Notes: generated by a model not told the origin, from the sequence alone. A DNA stretch of 64,000 bases from Micromonospora sp. NBC_01796 (GCF_035917455.1 NZ_CP109078.1:2852001-2916000); one strand, 5' to 3'. Positions 24,305 to 33,391 are shown, counted from the first letter of the stretch. Numbers and translations: made by a program.

Positions 24305-24892
24305 GTGCTCCGCGCACCATCCTCACGTACCACCGTGGCCCGCCGGCTCGTCGCCAGCGGTCTGCTCGTCGGTGGCCTCGCCCTGGCCGGCTGTGGCACC
24401 CCGCCGGAGTTGCGGAAACCGCCCGGCAGCGAACTGCCCTCGCCGGCCACCGCACATCCCACCCCGACCGGCACCCCGGTCACGCCGGGCACCCGCACCC
24501 AGACCCCCGGCACCTGGCCGACCCCCACGCCGCTGTTCGGCGAGAACACCGCCGTCGCATGCCAGGGCAAACCAACCGCCGACCAGGTGGTCGCCCTGCT
24601 CCGCCGCTCGTCCAGCGGGATCCCGCGCGGGGTCCAGTTGACCGTGCCGGCCCCCGGCCCGCTCTGCGCCGGCGACTGGCAGTACACCGTGGTCCAGGTC
24701 GGTGACCGGGGCCCGTGGCAGGTGGTGTCGAAAGGACCGGCGACCGCACTGACCCTGGTCACCGCCGGGACCGACGTGTGCAGCATCCCGGTCCGTACCG
24801 GCGCACCCGCCGGCATCAAGACCGCTGCCTGCGAAACCCCGCCCCAGGTTGCCGGCGGGTACACCACGCCCCCGCCCACCACCGGTGCGTAG
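24305..24892 (+). CDS. Putative lipoprotein
   Basis: A 195-residue secreted lipoprotein. The N-terminus has basic residues (RTTVARR), a hydrophobic stretch (LVASGLLVGGLALAGCG) and a lipobox LALAGC, so Cys at about residue 28 would be lipidated. A Pro/Thr-rich spacer (about 30-80) leads to a small extracellular domain with several cysteines (TAVACQGKPTADQVVALLR, GPLCAGDWQYTVVQV, TDVCSIPV, KTAACETP) that may form two disulfides. GTG 24305 has AAGGA 8 nt upstream. The function is unknown. The stop overlaps the leaderless promoter of pheA. Confidence 0.75.
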   Translation: MLRAPSSRTTVARRLVASGLLVGGLALAGCGTPPELRKPPGSELPSPATAHPTPTGTPVTPGTRTQTPGTWPTPTPLFGENTAVACQGKPTADQVVALLRRSSSGIPRGVQLTVPAPGPLCAGDWQYTVVQVGDRGPWQVVSKGPATALTLVTAGTDVCSIPVRTGAPAGIKTAACETPPQVAGGYTTPPPTTGA

Positions 24893-24895
24893 GCT
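24890..24895 (+). promoter_or_regulatory. Candidate -10 (TAGGCT), leaderless
   Basis: TAGGCT ends 7 bp before ATG 24903 and overlaps the stop codon of the preceding lipoprotein gene. Confidence 0.55.
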
Positions 24896-24902
24896 GGACC
24901 GC

Positions 24903-25859
24903 ATGCCCGGTGTACCACCGACCCGGTTCGTCTACCTCGGTCCCGAAGGAACCTTCGCCGAGCAGGCACTGCGTACCCTGCCGGCGGCCGTAAGCGGCAG
25001 CCGTACCCCGGCGCGCAGCGTGCCGGAGGCCCTCGACGCGGTCCGGCTCGACGACGCCGACGCGGCGCTGGTGCCCCTGGAGAACTCGATCGGCGGCGCG
25101 GTCGGGGTGACCTTCGACGAGATCGTCGACGGCGACCCCCTGATGATCGCCCGTGAGGTGGTGCTGCCGGTCGAGTTCGTGCTGGCCGCCCGGCCGGGCC
25201 GGTCGCTGGACGAGATCCGTACGGTCGCCGCCCACCCGCAGGCGTCGACCCAGTGCCGTGGCTGGCTCCGGGAGCAGTTGCCGAACGCCACGGTGGTCGA
25301 CGTGCTCTCCAACGGAGCTGCCGCCGCGGCCGCCGCAGCCGGTGAACAGGACGCCGCCATCTGCGCGCCGATCGGGGTGACCCGGCAACGGTTGGCCGTA
25401 CTGGCCGAGAAGATCGCCGACCACGGCGACGCCGTCACCCGGTTCGTGCTGGTCACCCGGCCGAGCGCACCTCCGCCGCCGACCGGCGACGATGTGACGT
25501 CGTTGGCGGTCTTCATCGCCCACGACCGGGTCGGTGCGCTGCTCGCGGTGCTGATGGAACTCGCCGTACGCGGGGTGAACCTGACCCGGATCGAGTCCCG
25601 CCCGACCGGCGAGGCCCTGGGGCGCTACGTCTTCTTCCTCGACTGCACCGGGCACGTCGCCGACGACCGGGTCGGCGAGGCGCTGCGGGGACTGCGTCGG
25701 GTCTGCGCCGACGTACGGTTCCTCGGCTCGTACCCCCGGCACCGGTGGGGGGTGGCGCCGCACGAACCCCCGGTGCCGGCGCCGCCGGGCCTCAGCGATG
25801 CCGACTACGCCGACGCGACCGCGTGGCTGACCCGGCTCCGGGCCGGCGAACTCGGCTGA
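24903..25859 (+). CDS. pheA: Prephenate dehydratase
   Basis: A 318-residue monofunctional prephenate dehydratase, which makes phenylpyruvate for phenylalanine synthesis. The catalytic PDT domain (about 8-185) has FVYLGPEGTFAEQAL, LVPLENSIGGAVGVTFDEI and TRFVLVTR with the essential Thr-Arg-Phe. The C-terminal ACT domain (about 198-280) has VGALLAVLMELAVRGVNLTRIESRP and GRYVFFLDCTGH, the GALL and ESRP motifs for feedback inhibition by Phe. There is no chorismate mutase domain, as usual in actinobacteria. ATG 24903 follows a leaderless TAGGCT. In streptomycetes pheA and serS are neighbours near oriC; here five genes separate them. Confidence 0.96.
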   Translation: MPGVPPTRFVYLGPEGTFAEQALRTLPAAVSGSRTPARSVPEALDAVRLDDADAALVPLENSIGGAVGVTFDEIVDGDPLMIAREVVLPVEFVLAARPGRSLDEIRTVAAHPQASTQCRGWLREQLPNATVVDVLSNGAAAAAAAAGEQDAAICAPIGVTRQRLAVLAEKIADHGDAVTRFVLVTRPSAPPPPTGDDVTSLAVFIAHDRVGALLAVLMELAVRGVNLTRIESRPTGEALGRYVFFLDCTGHVADDRVGEALRGLRRVCADVRFLGSYPRHRWGVAPHEPPVPAPPGLSDADYADATAWLTRLRAGELG

Positions 25860-25912
25860 TCCCCGTGGCGGGGTGACCCGTACGGCCACCCCGCGCGCTC
25901 GTGCCGCCCGGT

Positions 25913-26635
25913 TCAGCTCAGCAGACCGCCGAGCAGGCCGCCCTGCTGTTCCTGCTGGCCACTGCCCTGCACCGGCGGCTCCTCCGACGGCTGCACGACC
26001 ACGAAGCCCTGTCCGGCGAAGCTCATCGTGAACGCCTCCCCGGTACGCCGCCCGAGCAGGGTGCCGAGCCCGAGCTGCTCGGCCCGGTGGTAGCCGGTCT
26101 GCAGGCTCGCCGACCAGCAGACGGCCGCCTGGGGGTCGACGAAGGTCGGCCCGTCCACGTTCAGCACCACCGGGGTGCCCTTGGTGGTGATCGCGATCCG
26201 GCCGTAGCCGGTGAACACACAGTTGAACAGGCCGGACGACGAGGCCATCCCGGCGCCGCCGACCATCCTGATGTCGTACTGGAGGGTGGAGTCGAAGGCC
26301 AGGACGCTGGATCCGTTGATCGACAACGCGTCGCCGGGCTCGAGGTCGATCAGGTGTACGTCACTGGCGTAGTCGGCGAGGAAAACATCGCCCCGGCCGG
26401 TGACCTTCATCAGCGGCACACCCTCGCCGGTGAGCTTCTGCTTGAGGAACTTGCCGAGGCCGCCGGAGCCGAGTGCCTGGAACTGCACCTGTCCCTGGTA
26501 GGCGACCATCGAGCCGACGCGGGCCATCGCCTCGCCGTTCAGCTCGATCTTCAGCATCTTGGAGTTCTGCAGCCGCAGGCCGGGCTGGTCGGACTCCTTC
26601 TCCAGGTTCTCCGCGGAGAACAGCGCGCTGCGCAT
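25913..26635 (-). CDS. AIM24 family protein
   Basis: A 240-residue soluble protein of the AIM24/TerB-associated beta-sandwich family. Family features include MLKIELNGEAMARVGSMVAYQG, GVPLMKVTGRGDVFLADYASDVHLIDL, LSINGSSVLAFDSTLQYDI and a glycine/glutamine-rich tail (SGQQEQQGGLLGGLLS). ATG 26635 is supported by AGGAGG 7 nt upstream; the longer frame into 26797 is an artefact. The role of the family is unclear: the yeast member affects mitochondrial membrane organisation, and bacterial ones are linked to stress responses. It is followed on the opposite side by a metallopeptidase gene in the same orientation. Confidence 0.88.
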   Translation of the reverse strand: MRSALFSAENLEKESDQPGLRLQNSKMLKIELNGEAMARVGSMVAYQGQVQFQALGSGGLGKFLKQKLTGEGVPLMKVTGRGDVFLADYASDVHLIDLEPGDALSINGSSVLAFDSTLQYDIRMVGGAGMASSSGLFNCVFTGYGRIAITTKGTPVVLNVDGPTFVDPQAAVCWSASLQTGYHRAEQLGLGTLLGRRTGEAFTMSFAGQGFVVVQPSEEPPVQGSGQQEQQGGLLGGLLS

Positions 26636-26711
26636 GGGTGTTCCTCCTGCTAGGGGTTGTTGCCCGAGGGTAGGCACCGGATGCAAACGGGCCTGGACGC
26701 GGGGGCGAGGG

Positions 26712-27074
26712 TCAGCCCCAGCCGAGGGCGTGCAGGCGCTCGTCGTCGATGCCGAAGTGGTGTGCGATCTCGTGTACGACGGTGACCGCGATCTCATCGA
26801 TCACCTCGTCGTCGTCCTGGCAGATGCGCAGGATCGGATAACGGTAGATGAAGATCCGGTCGGGCAGGACGCCCGCGTAGTCCCAACCCCGGCTGGTCAG
26901 CGCGTGGCCCTCGTAGAGCCCGAGCAGCTCGGGCCCACCCTCGGGCGAGTAGTCCTCGACCAGGATCACCACGTTGCTCATCAGGCGGAGCAGCTCCGCG
27001 GGCACCTCATCGAGTGCCTCGCCGACCAGCTCTTCGAAACGCTCGCGGCTCATCTCGACCGGCACGCTCACCAT
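26712..27074 (-). CDS. Metallopeptidase family protein (minimal zincin)
   Basis: A 120-residue single-domain zincin. The zinc motif HEIAHHFG is at 101-108 (His101, Glu102, His105), followed by GIDDERLHALGW, which contributes the third ligand in this family (DUF1025-type). The rest has the conserved DRIFIYRYPILRIC strand-turn. Such small proteins are widespread in actinobacteria, with unknown peptide substrates; there is no signal peptide, so it is cytoplasmic. It is probably co-transcribed with the AIM24 gene 76 bp downstream. Confidence 0.88.
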   Translation of the reverse strand: MVSVPVEMSRERFEELVGEALDEVPAELLRLMSNVVILVEDYSPEGGPELLGLYEGHALTSRGWDYAGVLPDRIFIYRYPILRICQDDDEVIDEIAVTVVHEIAHHFGIDDERLHALGWG

Positions 27075-27219
27075 TGTGCCCGATCAACGCGGTACCCACC
27101 GGGCGTCGAACACCGGATACGGGTGAGCGCGGTGCCCCGGCAGCCGTACCCGTTCGGTCTGCCGACGCGTACGGGCGTGCCGTGAACACCGCGCTCGGCG
27201 GCTCGGATCAGGTGCCGGG

Positions 27220-27651
27220 TCAGGCGGAGAGGCGGGCGACCAGGGAGATCTCGGCGCCCGGGGAGAGCAGCCGGGAGATCGGGCAGTTGGCCTTCGCGCT
27301 CTCGGCCTGCTTCTGGAACTCGGCCTCGTCGATGCCCGGCACGTCCCCGACGGTTTCGAGGTCGATCCGGGTGACGGAGAACCCGCCGTCGGTCTTGTCC
27401 AGGTGGACCTTTGCCGTGGTCTCGACCGAGGTCGGGGTGAACCCGGCGTCGGCCAGGCCCTTGGAGAAGGCCATCGAGAAGCAGCCGGCGTGAGCGGCGC
27501 CGATCAGCTCCTCGGGGTTGGTCCCCTCGCCCTCCTGGAACCGGGACTTGAATGAGTAGTTCCCCTCGATCCCGCCGTTGCCGGTGCGGATCGTGCCGGA
27601 ACCTTCGGTCAGGTTGCCCTGCCAGCGGGCGGACGCAGTACGGATAGGCAT
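27220..27651 (-). CDS. OsmC family peroxidase
   Basis: A 143-residue OsmC-type thiol peroxidase that reduces organic hydroperoxides. The two redox cysteines are present: Cys57 in GAAHAGCFSMAFS and Cys123 in KANCPISRLLS. EGTNPEELIGAAHAGC is the family signature. ATG 27651 is chosen over GTG 27657 because it gives the standard MPIRTASARW N-terminus. It likely defends against oxidative stress. It is in the same orientation as the metallopeptidase and AIM24 genes, but 145 bp separate it from them. Confidence 0.93.
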   Translation of the reverse strand: MPIRTASARWQGNLTEGSGTIRTGNGGIEGNYSFKSRFQEGEGTNPEELIGAAHAGCFSMAFSKGLADAGFTPTSVETTAKVHLDKTDGGFSVTRIDLETVGDVPGIDEAEFQKQAESAKANCPISRLLSPGAEISLVARLSA

Positions 27652-27795
27652 GACCACGACGCTAGTGCAAACCGGCCGGCGATGCGACGAACCGGGGCGG
27701 GACCATGGACACAGCGTCGGCGGCGTTCCGGGGTGCGGTCAGGAAGCTGTGTCATGATGCGGCGAGGACCGCGCTTACCCGGAAAGGGCACGGCC

Positions 27796-28569
27796 ATGTC
27801 CCAGGAGTACCCGATTCCCCGGCAGGATGTCCGGTCGGAAGGCGTCGCCATGGTGGAGTGGGGCGACCAGGACGAACCACGCCGACCCCGCCGCCGTGGC
27901 GACCTGATGACCCGCCTCGCTCGGGACCCCCGGCTGGTGCCGGTGGTCGCCGGGATCGGGGCGGTCGCGGTCTTCGCCTCGCTGGTCGGTGAGTGGACGA
28001 TCATGCGGGTGCCGAACTTCGGGCCGGAGGGTGTCGGGACGGTCGGCCGTACTCCGGTCGGGGTCTCCGACTCGACCAACTTCGGGGCCGCGTACCTGTT
28101 CGGGGTCTTCGGCATCGTCTGCTGCCTGGCGCTGGTCATCTTCGGCACGACCGCCGTACGGCGCAACGTCCGGGTGGTCGGCCTGGCCATCACCGGTACG
28201 GTGCTCGGCGTACTCGTCGCCGCGTCGCTGACCCTGGACAACATCTCCCGGCTCGGGATCGGTGAGGACACCGGCCTGCGGATCGAGTACGGCCGTGGGC
28301 TGGTGATGGCGTACGTCGGCACGGCGCTGCTCGGGCTCGCCCTGTATCTCGCCGGTCGGCTGCTCGGCCCCGACCCGACGCCGGCCGCGCCACCGGCCGC
28401 CGGGGCGGAGCGCCCCGAACAGGCGGATCCGGACCCCGATCCCGTCTTCTCCTGGCGCCGCCAGACGAGCACGGGAACACCCGACGACGAGTTGGACGAC
28501 GTGCCCCGGGACCTGACCGTCGGCCCGACCACCCCGTTCGCCTCGCCCGAGCCACCGGAAGCCCGCTGA
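27796..28569 (+). CDS. Hypothetical membrane protein
   Basis: A 257-residue protein. An N-terminal cytoplasmic region (about 1-45, acidic then RRPRRRGD) precedes about four hydrophobic segments: VPVVAGIGAVAVFASLVGEW, AAYLFGVFGIVCCLALVIFG, VVGLAITGTVLGVLVAASLTL and VMAYVGTALLGLALYLAGRLL. A Pro/Asp-rich C-terminal tail (about 195-257) is probably cytoplasmic and disordered. ATG 27796 has a GGAAAGGG motif 7 nt upstream. I recognise no family. It lies just before serS but is separated from it by 141 bp and a leaderless promoter. Confidence 0.75.
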   Translation: MSQEYPIPRQDVRSEGVAMVEWGDQDEPRRPRRRGDLMTRLARDPRLVPVVAGIGAVAVFASLVGEWTIMRVPNFGPEGVGTVGRTPVGVSDSTNFGAAYLFGVFGIVCCLALVIFGTTAVRRNVRVVGLAITGTVLGVLVAASLTLDNISRLGIGEDTGLRIEYGRGLVMAYVGTALLGLALYLAGRLLGPDPTPAAPPAAGAERPEQADPDPDPVFSWRRQTSTGTPDDELDDVPRDLTVGPTTPFASPEPPEAR

Positions 28570-28696
28570 GGCCGGTCGTCACGGCCCGCCGAGGCCGGAC
28601 GCCGCAGCCGGGCCGGCCGCCGGGCGGCCACGTGCGGGATCACGCCGCCGACCGCGCCGGGCAGATATCGCGGTGAAGGTTGGCGGCCCTTCCCGG

Positions 28697-28702
28697 TAGG
28701 CT
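28697..28702 (+). promoter_or_regulatory. Candidate -10 (TAGGCT), leaderless
   Basis: TAGGCT ends 8 bp before GTG 28711. No T-box element is visible. Confidence 0.5.
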
Positions 28703-28710
28703 CACTTCCC

Positions 28711-29970
28711 GTGATTGACCTGCGTCTGCTTCGCGACGAACCGGAAACCGTCCGTGCCAGCCAGCGTGCCCGTGGCGAGTCCGAGTCGGTCGTCGACGAC
28801 CTGCTCGGGGCCGACGAGCAGCGCCGAGCCGCAGTCGGGCGGTTCGAGGCACTCCGGGCCGAGCAGAAACAGCTCGGCAAGCAGATGCCCAGGGCCACCG
28901 GGGACGAGCGGACCGCACTGCTGGCGCGTACGAAGGAGCTCTCGGGTGAGGTGAAGGCGGCCGAGGCCGCCACCACCGAGGCCGACGCGGCGCTGCGCCG
29001 GGCCCAGCTCGCGGTTCCGAACGTGGTCGAGCCGGGCGCCCCGGCCGGCGGCGAGGACGACTACGTCGTGCTGCGCGAGGTCGGCCAGCTACCGGTGATC
29101 GACAACCCGAAGGACCACCTCGAAATCGGCGAGGCGCTGCGGGCGATCGACATGGAACGCGGCGCCAAGGTCTCGGGCAGCCGGTTCTACTTCCTGACCG
29201 GGGTGGGCGCGCTGCTCCAACTCGGCCTGCTCCAGCTCGCCATCGCCCAGGCCGTCGAGTACGGCTTCACCCCGGCCATCACCCCGGCGTTGGTCAAGCC
29301 GGAGTCGATGGAGGGGACCGGTTTCCTCGGCGCGCATGCGAGCGAGGTCTACCGGCTGGACGCGGACGACATCTTCCTGGTCGGCACCAGCGAGGTGCCG
29401 CTGGCCGCGTACCACTCGGAGGAGATCCTCAAGCTGGACGACGAGCCGCAGCGCTACGCCGGCTGGTCGTCGTGTTTCCGCCGCGAGGCCGGCTCGTACG
29501 GCAAGGACACCCGGGGGATCATGCGGGTGCACCAGTTCGACAAGGTGGAGATGTTCTCCTACTGCCGCCCCGAGCAGGCGCACGAGGAGCACCTGCGACT
29601 GCTGGCCTGGGAAGAGGAGATGCTGGCCAAGGTCGAGATCCCGTACCGGGTGATCGACGTGGCGGCCGGCGACCTCGGGTCGAGCGCGGCCCGCAAGTAC
29701 GACTGCGAGGCGTGGGTGCCGTCGCAGGGGCGCTACCGGGAGGTCACCTCGACCTCGAACTGCACCACCTTCCAGGCCCGGCGGCTGAACATCCGCTACC
29801 GGGACGCGGACGGCAAGCCGCAGTTCGCCGCCACGCTCAACGGCACCCTCGCGACCACCCGGTGGCTGGTGCCGATCCTGGAGAACCACCAGCAACCGGA
29901 CGGTTCGGTACGGGTCCCCAAGGCGCTCCAGCCGTACCTCGGTGGACGGGACGTCCTCGAACCGCGCTGA
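28711..29970 (+). CDS. serS: Seryl-tRNA synthetase
   Basis: A 419-residue class II synthetase that charges tRNA-Ser. The N-terminal coiled coil (about 30-100, [21 protein letters not shown]...EQKQLGKQM) binds the long variable arm of the tRNA. The catalytic core has [15 protein letters not shown], motif 2 [20 protein letters not shown] starting at about 256, [20 protein letters not shown] at about 346 and motif 3 [16 protein letters not shown] at about 377. The length is normal for a bacterial enzyme. GTG 28711 is consistent with the leaderless promoter. A hairpin follows the gene. Confidence 0.98.
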   Translation: MIDLRLLRDEPETVRASQRARGESESVVDDLLGADEQRRAAVGRFEALRAEQKQLGKQMPRATGDERTALLARTKELSGEVKAAEAATTEADAALRRAQLAVPNVVEPGAPAGGEDDYVVLREVGQLPVIDNPKDHLEIGEALRAIDMERGAKVSGSRFYFLTGVGALLQLGLLQLAIAQAVEYGFTPAITPALVKPESMEGTGFLGAHASEVYRLDADDIFLVGTSEVPLAAYHSEEILKLDDEPQRYAGWSSCFRREAGSYGKDTRGIMRVHQFDKVEMFSYCRPEQAHEEHLRLLAWEEEMLAKVEIPYRVIDVAAGDLGSSAARKYDCEAWVPSQGRYREVTSTSNCTTFQARRLNIRYRDADGKPQFAATLNGTLATTRWLVPILENHQQPDGSVRVPKALQPYLGGRDVLEPR

Positions 29971-29985
29971 TCCGGGCGGACACCC

Positions 29986-30020
29986 GGTGTGTCGATGGCC
30001 GGCCCGGCCATCGGCACACC
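29986..30020 (+). terminator. Palindromic terminator after serS
   Basis: GGTGTG and CGATGGCCGG pair with CCGGCCATCG and CACACC around a single mismatch, forming a near-complete 35-bp palindrome without a U-tract. It starts 15 bp after the serS stop. Confidence 0.65.
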
Positions 30021-30174
30021 AGCCGCTGGTACGTGAGTATTAGCGCGGAAGTCATGGGCGCGTAGCACACCGCGAGATACGGTTGCTCCCCCGTCGCCAC
30101 GGACAGACCCGTGGAACTGGACAAACAGCACCAGTTTCACCGGGCCGGCGGAGGAGGCGGGGCGAGGAGGAGTC

Positions 30175-30996
30175 ATGCCGCGACCCGGACTACCCAAGCT
30201 GGTGGCCACCGACCTGGACGGCACCCTGGTGCGCAGCGACGACACCGTGTCGGCCTTCACCCACGAGGTGCTCGATCGGGTACGCGCCGCCGGCATCCCG
30301 GTGGTCGGCGCGACCGGACGTGGACCGCGCCTGGCCGAGTTGACCCGAAACGACATCCGGGCCGCCGACTTCCTGGTGATGGCCGGTGGCGGTTGGGTGG
30401 TCGACCAGACCGATCCGCTCGGGCCGGTGGTGCTCCGCGACGAACGGCTCTCCGGTGGTGTGCTGGCCGCCCTGCTCGCCACGCTGGAGGCCGAGGTCGG
30501 CCCGCTCACCGTGATGGTGGAGGCGCTGGACGCCACCGACGCGCCGCTCTGGGGCGACTACGACCCCACCTGGCCGTACCCGGAGCGGTTCGAGGCCCGG
30601 TCCCGGCTCGACTGCTGCGCCAGCGACGTCATCAAGGCCTTCGCCCGTACGCCGGGGCACGACGTGGACGCGCTGCTCGATGCGGCCCGACGGATCGTCC
30701 CGCCGGAACAGGCCGCGATCACCCAGGCCGGGCAGGGCTTCATCGAGATCAGCCCGCCCGGGGTGGACAAGGCCACCGGGCTGGCCGTGGTGGCCGAGTC
30801 GCTCGGGGTCGACCCGGCCGACGTCCTGGTCTTCGGCGACATGCCCAACGACCTGCCGATGTTCGAGTGGGCCGGCTGGGGCCGGGTGGCGGTCTCCAAC
30901 GCCCACCCGACCGTCCGGTCGACCGCTGACGAGATCACCCTGCGCAACGACGAGGACGGGGTCGCGGTCTACCTCGACCGCCTACTGTCGCACTGA
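30175..30996 (+). CDS. HAD-superfamily hydrolase (Cof type), copy 1
   Basis: A 273-residue haloacid dehalogenase-like phosphatase of the Cof/YidA type. Motif I DLDGTLV holds both catalytic Asp residues (about 13-19); motif II is VVGATGRG; motif III Lys is in SPPGVDKATGLAVV; motif IV is VLVFGDMPNDLPMF. The C2-type cap domain lies between. Such enzymes dephosphorylate sugar phosphates, PLP or flavin precursors. ATG 30175 has GGAGG upstream. The stop overlaps the ATG of a paralogue by one base, so the two form a tandem pair from duplication. Substrates are unknown. Confidence 0.92.
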   Translation: MPRPGLPKLVATDLDGTLVRSDDTVSAFTHEVLDRVRAAGIPVVGATGRGPRLAELTRNDIRAADFLVMAGGGWVVDQTDPLGPVVLRDERLSGGVLAALLATLEAEVGPLTVMVEALDATDAPLWGDYDPTWPYPERFEARSRLDCCASDVIKAFARTPGHDVDALLDAARRIVPPEQAAITQAGQGFIEISPPGVDKATGLAVVAESLGVDPADVLVFGDMPNDLPMFEWAGWGRVAVSNAHPTVRSTADEITLRNDEDGVAVYLDRLLSH

Positions 30997-31802
30997 TGGA
31001 TCAACCGCCCCGACTGATCGCCACCGACCTGGACGGCACCCTGCTCCGGGGGGACCGGACGGTCAGCGTACGGACCGCCGACGCGTTGGAGCTCGCGGCA
31101 GGGGCGGGAGCCCGGATCGTACTGGTCACCGGTCGACCGATCCGCTGGCTGCAAGGGGTGTACGACCAGTTGCGGGAGGCCGTACCGGCGATCTGCGCGA
31201 ACGGGGCCGTGGTGTACGACCCGGTCGAGGACCTGGTGCTGCGGGCCGACCCGCTCGCCCCGGACCTGCTCGCCGAGGTGGCTCGCCGGCTCCGGGCGGA
31301 GGTGCCCGGCGTACGCCTCGCGGTCGAGATCACCGACGGCCGGCAGATGCGGCACGAGGTCGACTGGCCGCTGCGGTGGGACGGCGACATGAGGGAGATC
31401 CGGAGCATCGAGTCGCCGGAGGAACTCTTCTCGGTGCCGGCGGTGAAGCTGCTCGCCCGCGCCGGCACCCAGGATCCGGACGTCTTCGTCAAGGTGGTGG
31501 CGGGGGCCGTGGCGGGGCTGGCCGAGGCGACCCATTCGTCGTCGTCCGGGCTGGTGGAGATCTCGGCCGCCGGGGTGACCAAGGCGGCGGGTCTGGCCTG
31601 GTTCTGCGCCCGGCACGGGGTCACCGCCGATCAGGTGGTGGCGTTCGGTGACATGCCGAACGATCTGCCGATGCTGGCCTGGGCGGGGCGGGCGGTGGCG
31701 GTGGCTAACGGGCATCCTTCTGTGTTGGCGGTTGCTGACGTGGTTGTGGGGTCGAACGATTCCGATGGGGTTGCTGTTTACCTGGAGTCGTTGTTTCGGT
31801 AG
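30996..31802 (+). CDS. HAD-superfamily hydrolase (Cof type), copy 2
   Basis: A 268-residue paralogue of the preceding gene. Motif I is DLDGTLL (about 8-14), motif II is VLVTGRPI, the Lys is in AAGVTKAAGLAWFC, and motif IV is VVAFGDMPNDLPML. The cap differs from copy 1, which may reflect a different substrate. ATG 30996 overlaps the stop of copy 1 by one base (TGATG), so translation is coupled. The last ~100 bp has visibly lower GC at third positions than its neighbours. A very strong hairpin terminator separates it from the convergent bpa gene. Confidence 0.92.
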   Translation: MDQPPRLIATDLDGTLLRGDRTVSVRTADALELAAGAGARIVLVTGRPIRWLQGVYDQLREAVPAICANGAVVYDPVEDLVLRADPLAPDLLAEVARRLRAEVPGVRLAVEITDGRQMRHEVDWPLRWDGDMREIRSIESPEELFSVPAVKLLARAGTQDPDVFVKVVAGAVAGLAEATHSSSSGLVEISAAGVTKAAGLAWFCARHGVTADQVVAFGDMPNDLPMLAWAGRAVAVANGHPSVLAVADVVVGSNDSDGVAVYLESLFR

Positions 31803-31813
31803 TGGGCGCGGTG

Positions 31814-31887
31814 GGGGTTGGGGGCGGCGTGCCCCACTCTGGGCGGTCACGCTTGATCCCGACGTGGGGCACGCCGCCCCCAACCCC
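31814..31887. terminator. Bidirectional terminator, 24-bp perfect inverted repeat
   Basis: Arms at 31814-31837 and 31864-31887 are perfect reverse complements (24 bp) around a 26-nt loop. The element lies between convergent genes and can terminate both. Confidence 0.8.
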
Positions 31888-31941
31888 TCGGTGGTCGCTC
31901 CGACCGAGCTGGTGGCGCGACGCGCGGGGTACAGCGGGTGG

Positions 31942-32535
31942 CTAGAGGTACTGGCCGGTGTTGGGGGTGTCGCCGGGTTGGCCGGGGGTGCCGGGGATGA
32001 GGCCGGTGGGCTGGGCGCCGCTCGGCAGGGCCGGGCGACCGCCGCGCATCTGTTCGAGTTGGAGCCGGGCGGCCATCTGCTGGGCCACCAGGGCGGCCTG
32101 GATGCCGTGGAAGAGTCCTTCGAGCCAGCCGACCAACTGGGCCTGGGCGACCCGCAGCTCGCCCTCGCTGGGCGTGGTGCCCTCCTCGAACGGGAGGGAG
32201 AGGCGTTCCAGTTCGTCCCGGAGTTCGGGGGCGAGACCGTCCTCGAGTTCGACGATCGACCGCTGGTGGATCTCGCGGAGGCGCTGCCGGCTCGCCTCGT
32301 CCAGCGGGGCGGCCTTGACCTCCTCCAGCAACTGCTTGATCATGCTGCCGATCCGCATCACCTTGGCCGGCTGCTCGATCAGGCTGCCCGGATCCTCGCC
32401 CTGCGCGTTCCCGCCGACCGGTACGGTGCCGACCGGCTGGCCGTCCGGCCCGACCACCACCACGGTGCCGGGGCGGCCGGCCTCGGGGCGACTCGACTCG
32501 TCATTCTCGTTCGCGGAGCGCGCGGCATCGGTCAT
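31942..32535 (-). CDS. bpa: Bacterial proteasome activator Bpa
   Basis: A 197-residue protein matching Bpa (DUF2587), the ATP-independent ring-shaped activator of the actinobacterial 20S proteasome. The middle region (about 50-170) is helical, with IEQPAKVMRIGSMIKQLLEEV, EIHQRSIVELEDGLAPELRDEL and RVAQAQLVGWLEGLFHGIQAAL. The last four residues are GQYL, the motif that docks into the alpha-ring pocket of the proteasome. ATG 32535 is chosen over the longer frame because the upstream part is compositionally a shadow. It implies that the organism carries a 20S proteasome; no proteasome gene is in the window. Confidence 0.93.
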   Translation of the reverse strand: MTDAARSANENDESSRPEAGRPGTVVVVGPDGQPVGTVPVGGNAQGEDPGSLIEQPAKVMRIGSMIKQLLEEVKAAPLDEASRQRLREIHQRSIVELEDGLAPELRDELERLSLPFEEGTTPSEGELRVAQAQLVGWLEGLFHGIQAALVAQQMAARLQLEQMRGGRPALPSGAQPTGLIPGTPGQPGDTPNTGQYL

Positions 32536-32584
32536 GGACCCATTTTCGCGCAGTGCGGGCACCGCCCGCTCGCGGGGACCGGGA

Positions 32585-32590
32585 TACGGT
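32585..32590 (+). promoter_or_regulatory. Candidate -10 (TACGGT), leaderless
   Basis: TACGGT ends 6 bp before GTG 32597 and decides that start. Confidence 0.45.
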
Positions 32591-32596
32591 CTGGCC

Positions 32597-33391
32597 GTGC
32601 TTCCCGACCCCCGCTCGGTGCTCACCCGGGCCGCCCCCGTACCCGATGCCACGGTTCGCTACGGCGACGGGCCTGATCAGCTCGCCGACGTACGCCTGCC
32701 GGCTGTGCTCGGTGGCCCGGCCCGGCCACTGGTGGTGGTGATCCACGGTGGGTTCTGGCGGGACGAGTACGACCGGGCGCACGTCTCGCCGCTGGCCGCG
32801 GACCTGGCCGCTCGGGGGTACCCGGTGGCGCAACTGGAGTTCCGGCGTACCGGGCAGGCGGGTGGCGGTTGGCCGGGCACCCTCGACGACGTGTCGGCGG
32901 GCGTGTCGGCGCTGCCGGGGCTGGTGGGCGAGGTGCTGGCGGCAGCCGGTCGGGAGGCGGCGGTGGGGGCGCCGATCCTGCTGGGGCACTCGGCCGGGGG
33001 GCATCTCGCCCTGTACTGCGCCCGGAGGGTGCCGGAGCGGGTGGGGGGCGTACTGGCGTTGGCGCCGGTGAGCGACCTGGCCGAGGCGTACCGTCTCGAT
33101 CTTGACGGGGGTGCGGTGGCGGCGCTGCTCGGCGGCGGCCCGGAGGAGTTCCCGGACCGGTACGCGGCCGCCGACCCACACCAGCACGTACCGCTTCAGT
33201 CACCTACCGTGGTCATCCATGGTGGGCTCGACCGACAGGTTCCGCCCCCGATGAGTCGGCGGTACGCGGCGGCGGCCGGGGCGAATTGCCAGTTGATCGA
33301 GCTTCCTGATTGCGAGCATTTCGGTCTCATCGATCCCGAATCGGCCGCCTGGCCGACCGTGACGGCGGCACTGCGCTCTCTCCACCGATGA
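32597..33391 (+). CDS. Alpha/beta hydrolase
   Basis: A 264-residue serine hydrolase. The oxyanion-hole HGG is in VVVIHGGFWRDEYD (about 50-63), the nucleophile elbow is LLGHSAGGHLALY near residues 130-142, and the acid and His are in VIHGGLDRQVP and DCEHFGLIDP near the C-terminus. The HGGFWR signature is typical of the BD-FAE/kynurenine formamidase-like group of cytoplasmic esterases. GTG 32597 is chosen because a leaderless TACGGT lies 6 bp upstream. It is divergent from bpa with a 61-bp gap. The substrate is unknown. Confidence 0.88.
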   Translation: MLPDPRSVLTRAAPVPDATVRYGDGPDQLADVRLPAVLGGPARPLVVVIHGGFWRDEYDRAHVSPLAADLAARGYPVAQLEFRRTGQAGGGWPGTLDDVSAGVSALPGLVGEVLAAAGREAAVGAPILLGHSAGGHLALYCARRVPERVGGVLALAPVSDLAEAYRLDLDGGAVAALLGGGPEEFPDRYAAADPHQHVPLQSPTVVIHGGLDRQVPPPMSRRYAAAAGANCQLIELPDCEHFGLIDPESAAWPTVTAALRSLHR

